Below the pieces are notes generated by a model that made no database searches, was not told the origin of the DNA, and was given only the letters and a program-made list of their open reading frames with translations. A stretch of 15,035 nucleotides of DNA, from contig JAEZSA010000127.1 of NCBI GenBank assembly GCA_023422115.1, positions 1 through 15,035 of the forward strand, in the 5' to 3' direction. How positions within the stretch are numbered: the first letter of the stretch is position 1; each line of letters starts with the position of its first letter. A program made the position numbers and the translations under genes. This DNA is from Bacillota bacterium (GTDB lineage Bacteria > Bacillota_I > Bacilli_A > ML615J-28 > CAG-698). Positions 7,957 to 14,605 of this stretch are shown piece by piece.

Positions 7957-9927
7957 CTAAAGGCTTGCTTTTAATTCAAAGATTATATCTCTTAGCGACA
8001 TTGCTTGTTCAAAATCAAGATTTTTCGCAGCCTCTTTCATTTCTATTTCTAATTTTTTAATTAATTTCTTCTTTTCTAAATTACTCATGTTTTCCAATTT
8101 ATTCATGTCAACAATTCCAGCTTCATCAATAAATTCTTTTGTAATGACAATACTATCTGCAATTTCTTTGAAAATAGTTTTCGGTTCAATTCCATGACTA
8201 AGATTATGTTTGTTTTGAATGTCACGACGACGATAGGTTTCTGTAATTGCCTTGTTCATTGATTCTGTCATCTTATCCGCATACATAATTACTTTACCGT
8301 GAGCATTTCGCGCAGCACGACCAATGGTTTGGATTAAAGAAGTTTCACTTCGCAAGAATCCTTCCTTATCTGCATCTAAAATAGTAATTAACGATACTTC
8401 GGGGATGTCCAAACCTTCCCTTAATAAATTAATACCAACTAGAACATCATAAGTTCCCTGTCTAAGAGAACGAATAATTTCTAAACGCTCTAAAGATTTT
8501 ACCTCTGAATGAAGGTAAGTCACTTTGATTCCTAGTTCTTTTAGATACTTTGTCAAGTCTTCGCTCATTTTTATTGTTAACGTAACGACTAAAGTTCTCT
8601 CGTGATTGAAAATTCGTTTATTGATCTCTTTCACTAAATCATCAATTTGATTTAATGTTGGACGCACCTCAATCATTGGGTCTAATAAACCCGTTGGACG
8701 AATAATTTGTTCCACAACTTCACCGCTTCGTGATACTTCATATTCACTAGGGGTCGCACTAACATAAATAATTTGATCCAATTTCTGATTGAATTCTTCA
8801 AATGTTAATGGTCTATTATCTAAAGCAGATGGTAATCGAAATCCATTATCAACCAAACTCATTTTACGTGATCGATCTCCATTGTACATTCCTCTTACTT
8901 GAGGGAGAGTTACATGAGATTCATCAACCACTAATAAAAAGTCTTTCCCAAAGAAATCGATTAATGTATACGGGGTTTCTCCTTCTTCTCGTAAGCTCAT
9001 ATGGCGGGAATAGTTTTCAATTCCACTACACATACCAATTTCTTCCAACATTTCTAAATCATAATTGGTTCTGCTTTCAATTCGTTGTGCTTCTAATAAT
9101 TGTCCATTGTTCTTGAAGTAGGCGATTCTTGTTTCCAATTCTGCTTTAATTCTGACAATAGCTTCTTTTCTCTTTCCTTCGCTAATTGCAAATAGTGTTG
9201 CAGGGAAAAAAGTAATTACTGTTTTTGTACTACTTGTTTTTCCAGTAACAACATCGACGATTTTGATTTTCTCTATTTCATCATCAAAAAATTCCAAACG
9301 AATGGCATCACTTTTTTCATACGTGGGAATAATATCAATGGTATCCCCTTTGACACGAAAAATACCACGTTTAATATCATAATCATTGCGTTCATACTGC
9401 ATTGTAATTAATTTCTCTAATACTTCTTCTCGTTTAATCGTTTGTCCTTGCTTCAATGTAAACATATTCTCTCGGTAATCTTCTGGATCTCCGATTCCAT
9501 AAATACAAGAAACACTAGCAACAACAATCACGTCATCATGACTCAACAATGAACTAACCGCACTATGGCGCATTTGATCAATATCATCATTGATGCTCGA
9601 ATCTTTTTCAATATATAAATCTTTGCTTGCAACATAAGCTTCAGGTTGATAGTAATCATAATAGGAAATAAAATATTCCACCTTGTTCTCAGGAAAAAAA
9701 CTTTTTAATTCACTATATAGTTGTCCCGCTAGCGTTTTGTTATGAGCTAAAATCAATGTTTTTTTACCCGTATTTTGAATTACATTGGCAATTGTAAATG
9801 TCTTACCAGTCCCTGTCGCACCAAGAAGGGTTTGTTCTTTAACGTTATTATGAATGTTTTCTGTCAGGCGATGAATCGCTAATGGTTGATCCCCCGTTGG
9901 TTGATACTGACTTTGAAGTTTAAACAT
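7957..9927 (-). CDS. uvrB: excinuclease ABC subunit B
   Basis: DNA-damage verification subunit of nucleotide excision repair; it receives damage from UvrA and recruits UvrC. I chose the ATG at 9927-9925 (656 aa), since AAGGAG stands about seven bases before it and the family N-terminus FKLQSQYQPTGDQP follows directly. The in-frame ATG at 9948 would add seven residues and precede the ribosome site. Motifs: Walker A GATGTGKT (36-43), the DNA-clamping beta-hairpin around SYYDYYQPEAYV (88-99), DESH, SATPSEYE, REGLDIPEVSLI, the QTIGRAARN motif VI, and a C-terminal UVR coiled coil that binds UvrC. It is the first gene of the uvrB-mnmA-recD2 unit. uvrA is not adjacent, unlike in many Firmicutes. Confidence 0.97.
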   Translation of the reverse strand: MFKLQSQYQPTGDQPLAIHRLTENIHNNVKEQTLLGATGTGKTFTIANVIQNTGKKTLILAHNKTLAGQLYSELKSFFPENKVEYFISYYDYYQPEAYVASKDLYIEKDSSINDDIDQMRHSAVSSLLSHDDVIVVASVSCIYGIGDPEDYRENMFTLKQGQTIKREEVLEKLITMQYERNDYDIKRGIFRVKGDTIDIIPTYEKSDAIRLEFFDDEIEKIKIVDVVTGKTSSTKTVITFFPATLFAISEGKRKEAIVRIKAELETRIAYFKNNGQLLEAQRIESRTNYDLEMLEEIGMCSGIENYSRHMSLREEGETPYTLIDFFGKDFLLVVDESHVTLPQVRGMYNGDRSRKMSLVDNGFRLPSALDNRPLTFEEFNQKLDQIIYVSATPSEYEVSRSGEVVEQIIRPTGLLDPMIEVRPTLNQIDDLVKEINKRIFNHERTLVVTLTIKMSEDLTKYLKELGIKVTYLHSEVKSLERLEIIRSLRQGTYDVLVGINLLREGLDIPEVSLITILDADKEGFLRSETSLIQTIGRAARNAHGKVIMYADKMTESMNKAITETYRRRDIQNKHNLSHGIEPKTIFKEIADSIVITKEFIDEAGIVDMNKLENMSNLEKKKLIKKLEIEMKEAAKNLDFEQAMSLRDIIFELKASL

Positions 9928-9986
9928 CGTTTTTCTCCTTCGAATCATTCTACTTTTCTATATTCTAGTGAATACAAAGATAACTT

Positions 9987-10015
9987 ATTCTACCACTTTT
10001 CATGATAAAAGACAA
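9987..10015 (-). promoter_or_regulatory. sigma-A-type promoter of uvrB
   Basis: On the minus strand TTGTCT (10015-10010, 4/6), a 17-bp spacer and an extended -10 TGG-TAGAAT (TAGAAT at 9992-9987, 5/6). Transcription would start near 9980, giving a leader of about 50 nt. I saw no Gram-positive LexA box (GAAC-N4-GTTC type) over it. Confidence 0.72.
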
Positions 10016-10063
10016 TAAATTACTAAAATACAACTGACAATTTTCTCATCCTTTTTCTAATAT

Positions 10064-10089
10064 AAAAAGAGCTTATTTTATAAGCTCTT
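10064..10089 (-). terminator. intrinsic terminator after rlmH
   Basis: Minus-strand hairpin AAGAGCTTA (10089-10081), loop TAAAA, TAAGCTCTT (10075-10067), then a run of T (10068-10064). The 9-bp stem and U-tract follow the rlmH stop by about 50 nt. The ascending arm belongs to the second unit of a tandem duplication, see the repeat entry. Confidence 0.78.
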
Positions 10090-10109
10090 AGCTTATTTTA
10101 TCAGCTCTT
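10070..10109. repeat. tandem 20-bp duplication in the rlmH-uvrB gap
   Basis: Two head-to-tail 20-bp units, 10070-10089 and 10090-10109, are identical except at one position (AGCTTATTTTATAAGCTCTT against AGCTTATTTTATCAGCTCTT). Unit one supplies most of the rlmH terminator hairpin. Unit two could form an alternative, weaker hairpin. It looks like a slipped-strand duplication of a terminator arm. Confidence 0.85.
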
Positions 10110-10136
10110 TATTTCTTCTTGGTCAATTGGTAGATG

Positions 10137-10598
10137 CTATTTATGATATTTTTGATGATTCATAATCGATAAACTACGATAGATTTGTTCTACTACTATC
10201 ATTCGCATCAATTGATGAGGAAAGGTCATTTTGGAAAAAGATAATGGATAATCGCTTCGCTTCTTCACTTCTTCATCAAGGCCATCTGATGATCCAATAA
10301 TAAAGGTCAGTAACCGAGGACTGTATAAATAATTATTTTCAATGAATTTAGCAAGACCCACACTATCCAAATTATTTCCAGAAATTTCTAGTGTGATTAC
10401 ATAATCTTCTTTTTTTACATAACTTAAAATACTTTTTGCTTCTTCTTTTAGATTTTTATTGCTATTAGAAGTGGTAACTTCTTTTACTTCTATCACCTGT
10501 AAATTACAAAAAGGCTTAATTCTTTTTATATACTCATCAATTCCTTGTTGCAAATAGACCTCTTTTATCTTCCCAACCACAATTAAATTAATATCCAT
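10137..10598 (-). CDS. rlmH: 23S rRNA (pseudouridine1915-N3)-methyltransferase RlmH
   Basis: SPOUT-class methyltransferase that uses SAM to methylate pseudouridine 1915 in helix 69 of 23S rRNA in assembled 70S ribosomes. The 153 aa are close to the usual 155-159. The N-terminus DINLIVVGKIKE and the C-terminal signature FSKMTFPHQLMR (121-132), EQIYR (137-141) and terminal YHK (151-153) are diagnostic. The SAM-loop glycine motif reads IGSSDG (101-106) where IGGxxG is more common. The start ATG overlaps the walJ stop by one base (TAATG), and no good ribosome site precedes it, so it is probably translated by coupling with walJ. walJ and rlmH are also close in Bacillus near the origin, together with walRK, which is not seen here. 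Confidence 0.96.
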   Translation of the reverse strand: MDINLIVVGKIKEVYLQQGIDEYIKRIKPFCNLQVIEVKEVTTSNSNKNLKEEAKSILSYVKKEDYVITLEISGNNLDSVGLAKFIENNYLYSPRLLTFIIGSSDGLDEEVKKRSDYPLSFSKMTFPHQLMRMIVVEQIYRSLSIMNHQKYHK

Positions 10599-11368
10599 TA
10601 TATTTCTATTATTTTAATCGCTTCTCTTTGGCGCGCGATTAAAATTTCTCCTTTAAAGGTTTCTGTTAGCTTAGAAATCACCTCTGCTTGAATCGCCTCA
10701 TCAGAATTACAATCTTCACTAACATGAGCTAAAACAATACATTTATGAATACCCTGGCTCACAGTCTCTAATAGTTCATAGCAATCTTGATTGGACAAGT
10801 GTCCTCGCTCTGATAATATTCTTTGTTTTAAAAACCAGTGACGATTGCTTCCAATCAAATTTTCTACAGAATGATTTGCCTCAATAATAAAGGCATCAAC
10901 ATCACTAATCACTTCAATATACTGATGAGGGAAAAAGCCAGTATCTGTAACATAAGCTAGGCTTGATCCATTACTAGAAAAAACGTATCCTAAATTAGAG
11001 GCAGCATCATGAGATAGTCCCAAGGTAAGCAAGTCGAAATCCTTAAATTGGTAGTGTCCATTTTCTTCAATAAAAGCAGTATTGTGATTCTTTAACTCTG
11101 CTTTTATATCAGTAGGAAGTTTTGCAAATACTTTTTTGTGTAAATAGATATTAGCATTCGTTTTCTTTGCTACAGTTCGAAGATAACGTGTATGGTCATT
11201 ATGTTCATGAGTAATAAAAATATCTGTTACCAAAGAAAAATCGATTTCTGGTTGCCTAGTTTTTGCTTCACTTAAAGTGATGCCAGCATCGATGAGAATT
11301 CTTGCTTCTTTTGTTTCAATATAAGTCATGTTTCCTTTAGAACCACTAGCAATCACACAAAATTTCAT
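10598..11368 (-). CDS. walJ: WalJ/YycJ-type metallo-beta-lactamase-fold hydrolase
   Basis: MBL-fold protein of the YycJ/WalJ family, usually linked to the WalRK operon and implicated in cell-wall and DNA-end homeostasis; a 5'-3' exonuclease activity has been reported for the family. The 256 aa match the usual length. Metal ligands are visible: HEHNDH (54-59), a later SHD, the Asp of VTDTG, and a C-terminal AHVSED. The N-terminal KFCVIASGSKGN is the family hallmark. The ATG has GAGGGT six bases upstream, and its own promoter follows the foldase terminator. It overlaps rlmH by one base. The window shows no walR or walK nearby, so the wal link is by family only. The exact substrate is uncertain. 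Confidence 0.9.
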   Translation of the reverse strand: MKFCVIASGSKGNMTYIETKEARILIDAGITLSEAKTRQPEIDFSLVTDIFITHEHNDHTRYLRTVAKKTNANIYLHKKVFAKLPTDIKAELKNHNTAFIEENGHYQFKDFDLLTLGLSHDAASNLGYVFSSNGSSLAYVTDTGFFPHQYIEVISDVDAFIIEANHSVENLIGSNRHWFLKQRILSERGHLSNQDCYELLETVSQGIHKCIVLAHVSEDCNSDEAIQAEVISKLTETFKGEILIARQREAIKIIEI

Positions 11369-11394
11369 AGTTTACCCTCATTAAATATAGGTAT

Positions 11395-11423
11395 ATTATA
11401 TCGTTTTTACCTGTTTATTACAA
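11395..11423 (-). promoter_or_regulatory. sigma-A-type promoter of walJ-rlmH
   Basis: Minus-strand TTGTAA (11423-11418, 4/6), a 17-bp spacer and a perfect TATAAT (11400-11395). The start would fall near 11388, leaving a leader of about 20 nt with GAGGGT before walJ. Confidence 0.78.
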
Positions 11424-11448
11424 GACTTTTACAATAAATATGGCAAAG

Positions 11449-11483
11449 AAAAAAGTGCAGCTTTCTCTTTAAGAATGCTGCAC
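11449..11483 (-). terminator. intrinsic terminator after the foldase gene
   Basis: Minus-strand stem GTGCAGC (11483-11477) with GCTGCAC (11461-11455), 7 bp. Five further pairs are possible within the 15-nt interval (TTCTT with GAGAA). Six T follow (11454-11449). It sits 27 bp after the foldase stop and before the walJ promoter, so the two transcription units are separated. Confidence 0.88.
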
Positions 11484-11509
11484 ATTTGATTATAAATTAT
11501 AAATAATAA

Positions 11510-14119
11510 CTATTTGATGTAAGTAAGATTTTCATCGTGATACTTTTCAATTGTCATATCAATTGCTTTCACGAAAGAATCCATTGTATAGTTAGATTTA
11601 CTGAATGTAATATCCATTTCTTTGATTGATTCATATTGTTTAATGGCAGCGTAGTATCCATCTGTTGCCAATTCTTTAAAGATTGGTGCATAATATGTTT
11701 CAATTGCTTTTACCATTTCATCGGTTAAGTCTTCATCAGCTGCATCTTCAATATACTTTTTGATGATTTCTAATGATGGTAATATTTGCGGATCACTTTC
11801 TTCTCCCCAAGTAGCTAATGGTGTTGTAGTTAAGTTTGCATATACATGGAAACCATATTTTGTTTGAATATAATCATTATAAATAACCATAGAATCAGAA
11901 TCAGGATTTGCAAGCCAAATTGATCTAACAGCAGCTTCAAATTCTTCAACCATTTCGCCATTTGTAATTTCGCTTAAATCTTCAAACTTCACTGTTAAAC
12001 CAGCAGATTTGAATTTTGCAACTTCAATTCCTTCAAATACATAACTTACGCCTTCAACAACAGGTTGAGCAGCGACTGTTTGATCTAAGTTCGCAACAAA
12101 TCTTGGAGAAGCTTTAAATGCAGCAACAACTGCTTCTAATTTTTCTTTAATTGTTCCTTCTGATGCTGTAACATATGCTTTTACTTGATCTGTTAATTCT
12201 TTTGCAAGTGTAACTTGATAGTCAGACCAATCTTTTGGATCTAACATATTGCTTGAAGCAGTAACAGCTTCCATTGGATCTTTGTAAGCAGAAATTAATA
12301 AATGAACTCCTGTAGCAGTGAAGATATCTTCTTTAATTTCATTCATTTTTTCTAAATAAAATTGCCATAATGATGATGATTCTTCAGCCTCACTTAAATC
12401 ACCCAATGCTTTCTTATAATCCGCAATAATATCGCTCTTTAAGAAATACATACGTAATTCTTGTTCATCACTTACACCATAAATACTTTGTAAGAATTCT
12501 TCCCATGTCATTGTACTTGGACCATATCCATAACTTTCATAGGCACCTGCAGAGAAGTTTAATTTTTCGTTACTTACTTCAGTTGTTAATTCTTGATATT
12601 TTTCTTGGTCTAACCACTTGTCTTTTTCTTTATTTGCTGTACTTGTTGTATCATAATACTTATTGAAATCAGTATTCACTAAGAATCTTTCTTCATTGAT
12701 TAAAGTAATTGCTAATGAAATTCCATAAATCTTATCCATAGCATCAAATAATTGATCGGTTGTATACTCATGACCTTCAATACTGGCAACTAAGTTATCG
12801 CTAGCTTTCTTTGTTGTTTCATGAGTTACTTGATAAGTTTGTGCGCTAGATACATATTGTTTTTCAAGGAATGTGTCATAAATTACTAATCCCTTTTCTT
12901 GACGCAATTCAGCCATTTTAGTTTCAACAAATGTACTAGTCAATTTGTTTTCAACAAGCTTTTCATAGATTTCTTCTTTCACTGTGTCTTGTTCTGGAGC
13001 AGCAACTTCTGCTAACTTCATAATAAAGCAATAGATTGAACCGCTACTATAACTTTGTGGAGTCGGTGTAAACCATTTTTGTGTATAAGTAACTTCACTA
13101 CTAGTAGTATAAGAAACCATAGTATTCTTTAAATAATTTTGAACACTTGATTGATAAGCATAAATCTCATCATATGTGTAATGAAGAACATTTGCTGTTT
13201 CATCTTCTTCTGAAACCGTTGTTTTAAATTGATATATTCCATCTTCATTCAATGTATATTGTTTTCCTTCAGTTAATACCATACGATTGATTGGATAGGC
13301 TTCAGTTTGGAACGCACGAGTTGTATTATACATACTAACCATTGCAGCTACCACTTCATTCGTAGTTAGTGCTACTTCTTCACCATCAACAGTCTTAACC
13401 CATCTAGTAAAATCATCGCTTGTATTTGCTGTCGATGTTTTAATTGTGATACCTAATTGTGCTAATGCATTTTTAGCTTGAACTTCTGTAGAGAATGGTA
13501 CAATCATAGCCCAATATTCAGATTTGTAATTAGATGTATAATAAGAAGCATAATCTGATTCGGTGAAATACTTTTCACTATCTTTCGTTGCTTCTGCATT
13601 TTTCTTTGCAATTTCTTCATCTAATTTGTCAGCAGCATATAATTCCTTTGCAAGAATTAAACGATAATGATCTTCAATTTCAGTCATCGAAATAAGACCA
13701 TAAGATGAAAACATAGTATCTAAGTACTCTGCTTCTGCTTCTGTAATTTCTTCAGCGGTTAAATCCTCTTTTCCATCAGGAAAAGTGGCTTCTTCAATTT
13801 CTTCATCGATTGCTTCTTGAGTTACTTTGTTCCAATAGCTAGTGCCTTCTTTTTTAATATCCTTTAGTAAATCTTTATTAATCATTGTTACTAATGAACT
13901 AACACCAACATTTTCTTTTAACTCATCATATAGTCTACTATTAGTAAGTTTATATGTGAATTCTCCTTCTTTTGCAGTTAAATAAACGCCATCAGGATCT
14001 GTTATAACTGGATTGTCTTTTTCTTTTGATAAGATTGTACATGTCACAGCTGTTCCGATAATAATCAATAAAATAATTATTAACGGTAATGTTTTTTTAA
14101 TTACGGTTGAACCATTCAT
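11510..14119 (-). CDS. large PrsA/SurA-like foldase with duplicated chaperone-parvulin unit
   Basis: Probable extracytoplasmic folding factor. The ATG at 14119-14117 (869 aa) has GAGGAG seven bases upstream; the ATG at 14134 precedes that site. A lysine pair and membrane helix (about 10-32) export or anchor it. Cys27 follows A-V-T, not a good lipobox, so it may be a membrane-anchored protein and not a lipoprotein. Residues 52-85 and 449-480 are alike (G..[FY]T, L[YF]D, [VY]G[VI]S, [VI]T[ML]IN), as in SurA/PrsA N-domains. Further landmarks recur in the same order: YGLISMTEIEDHYRLIL and YGVSDEQELRMYFL (140 and 547), YWAMIVPF and GVHLLISAY (202 and 604), and SIYCFIMKL and GFHVYANL (361 and 756). 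This suggests two fused PrsA-like units in a family normally about 290-450 aa. Catalytic PPIase residues cannot be confirmed. Confidence 0.75.
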   Translation of the reverse strand: MNGSTVIKKTLPLIIILLIIIGTAVTCTILSKEKDNPVITDPDGVYLTAKEGEFTYKLTNSRLYDELKENVGVSSLVTMINKDLLKDIKKEGTSYWNKVTQEAIDEEIEEATFPDGKEDLTAEEITEAEAEYLDTMFSSYGLISMTEIEDHYRLILAKELYAADKLDEEIAKKNAEATKDSEKYFTESDYASYYTSNYKSEYWAMIVPFSTEVQAKNALAQLGITIKTSTANTSDDFTRWVKTVDGEEVALTTNEVVAAMVSMYNTTRAFQTEAYPINRMVLTEGKQYTLNEDGIYQFKTTVSEEDETANVLHYTYDEIYAYQSSVQNYLKNTMVSYTTSSEVTYTQKWFTPTPQSYSSGSIYCFIMKLAEVAAPEQDTVKEEIYEKLVENKLTSTFVETKMAELRQEKGLVIYDTFLEKQYVSSAQTYQVTHETTKKASDNLVASIEGHEYTTDQLFDAMDKIYGISLAITLINEERFLVNTDFNKYYDTTSTANKEKDKWLDQEKYQELTTEVSNEKLNFSAGAYESYGYGPSTMTWEEFLQSIYGVSDEQELRMYFLKSDIIADYKKALGDLSEAEESSSLWQFYLEKMNEIKEDIFTATGVHLLISAYKDPMEAVTASSNMLDPKDWSDYQVTLAKELTDQVKAYVTASEGTIKEKLEAVVAAFKASPRFVANLDQTVAAQPVVEGVSYVFEGIEVAKFKSAGLTVKFEDLSEITNGEMVEEFEAAVRSIWLANPDSDSMVIYNDYIQTKYGFHVYANLTTTPLATWGEESDPQILPSLEIIKKYIEDAADEDLTDEMVKAIETYYAPIFKELATDGYYAAIKQYESIKEMDITFSKSNYTMDSFVKAIDMTIEKYHDENLTYIK

Positions 14120-14181
14120 AATTTCGCTCCTCATTTAAATTAGTTTTCTTTTTGATATAAAAAATGTGTAATACCCTTTTT

Positions 14182-14194
14182 ATAATGCAACATA
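14182..14194 (-). repeat. 13-bp element TATGTTGCATTAT, copy at the foldase start site
   Basis: Read on the minus strand, TATGTTGCATTAT begins four bases past the foldase -10 box and covers the predicted transcription start. Its core ATG-TTG-CAT has inverted arms. An exact copy in the opposite orientation lies at 14446-14458. Operator function is an inference. Confidence 0.55.
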
Positions 14195-14197
14195 AAT

Positions 14198-14225
14198 ATT
14201 ATACTACTTTTTTAAAAAAAGTAAA
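14198..14225 (-). promoter_or_regulatory. probable promoter of the foldase gene
   Basis: Minus-strand TTTACT (14225-14220, 4/6), a 16-bp spacer and a perfect TATAAT (14203-14198). The start would fall near 14191, giving a leader of about 70 nt. It lies downstream of the small-RNA terminator, so the foldase does not need read-through from that transcript. Confidence 0.65.
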
Positions 14226-14264
14226 TATTTTTTTGAATAATCTCGGTTTTATCATCATATCCTA

Positions 14265-14306
14265 GTAAAAAGAGCCCTTAGATATTATATTAAGGACCCT
14301 TTTTAC
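14265..14306 (-). terminator. terminator of the small-RNA transcript
   Basis: Minus strand: GTAAAAAG (14306-14299) pairs with CTTTTTAC (14272-14265). An inner CCTTA/TAAGG-type helix is separated from it by a 3x3 internal loop. The descending arm carries five T. The outer arms are symmetric, so it may also act, less well, on the plus strand. Confidence 0.75.
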
Positions 14307-14399
14307 AACTTTGATAATAGTAGGAAATAAGAAAGAGAGGGTCTACTAAATTAGGGGTTTTCTAGTAGACTTGTCTCAAGGAATTTTTATCCTATCGAC
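14265..14399 (-). ncRNA. candidate small RNA with intrinsic terminator, unclassified
   Basis: A free-standing transcript of about 135 nt is predicted on the minus strand, from a good promoter (14434-14406) to a terminator hairpin (14306-14265). There is no convincing open reading frame or ribosome site in it. Its main stem is a perfect 8 bp (GUCUACUA, 14370-14363, with UAGUAGAC, 14348-14341). The 14-nt loop holds ACCCC. GAGA/UCUC pairs can extend the stem, and UAGGA with UCCUA can close a longer irregular rod with a pyrimidine-rich bulge. I do not recognise it as T-box, SRP RNA or tmRNA. The rod shape recalls 6S RNA but it is short for that family. C-rich loops are common in Gram-positive base-pairing sRNAs, which makes a trans-acting regulator one possibility. 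Confidence 0.55.
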
Positions 14400-14405
14400 A
14401 CCTTA

Positions 14406-14434
14406 ATAATAGTATATATAAAGTGCTTTGTAAA
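14406..14434 (-). promoter_or_regulatory. sigma-A-type promoter of the candidate small RNA
   Basis: Minus-strand TTTACA (14434-14429, 5/6), a 17-bp spacer and TATTAT (14411-14406, 5/6), one of the best matches in the window. No gene with a ribosome site follows within the transcript. The palindrome-like GTAAA-GTA-TTTAC at 14430-14442 overlaps the -35 and could be an operator. Confidence 0.68.
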
Positions 14435-14445
14435 GTATTTACATG

Positions 14446-14458
14446 TATGTTGCATTAT
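14446..14458 (+). repeat. 13-bp element TATGTTGCATTAT, second copy
   Basis: Exact inverted copy of the element at 14182-14194. It lies about 50 bp upstream of the predicted small-RNA start and between that promoter and the divergent small gene. A related TTGCAC occurs shortly after it (14471-14476). Confidence 0.55.
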
Positions 14459-14542
14459 TCAAAAAATAAGTTGCACCGAACAATTTTTTATTTTACTTTC
14501 GATAAATTATAATAGAATTTAATTAAATGAATCTTAAACTTA

Positions 14543-14571
14543 TAGATAATTTCTATTTTTATTGTTATAAT
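14543..14571 (+). promoter_or_regulatory. promoter of the small plus-strand gene
   Basis: TAGATA (14543-14548, 4/6), a 17-bp spacer and an extended -10 TGT-TATAAT (TATAAT at 14566-14571). It lies 34 bp before the start codon. A second TATAAT at 14508-14513 lacks a good -35 and may be a weaker upstream start. Confidence 0.68.
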
Positions 14572-14605
14572 AAATTCATAGATGAGAAGGGGGGAAGGAA
14601 ATTTT

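Noticed and set aside
9925..10015. LexA/SOS box upstream of uvrB
   Set aside because: No GAAC-N4-GTTC-like site in or near the promoter. The only local symmetry (GAATGATTC near 9940) does not fit and lies in the leader.
14265..14399. SRP RNA or tmRNA
   Set aside because: The conserved GGAA-tetraloop core of SRP RNA is absent on both strands, and there is no tRNA-like end or tag-coding frame for tmRNA.
14135..14434. T-box or metabolite riboswitch controlling the foldase gene
   Set aside because: No T-box core (AGGGTGGNACCGCG type) and no riboswitch signature I know. The foldase has its own promoter after the terminator, so a separate small RNA explains the region better.
14461..14500. A/T-rich inverted repeat (AAAATAA..TTG / CAA..TTATTTT) as a terminator
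   Set aside because: Only a few pairs with a bulge and almost no G-C. No gene ends here on either strand.
14582..14605. Upstream ATG of the 89-aa gene as start
   Set aside because: Using it would place the strong ribosome site within the coding region and leave no such site before the ATG.
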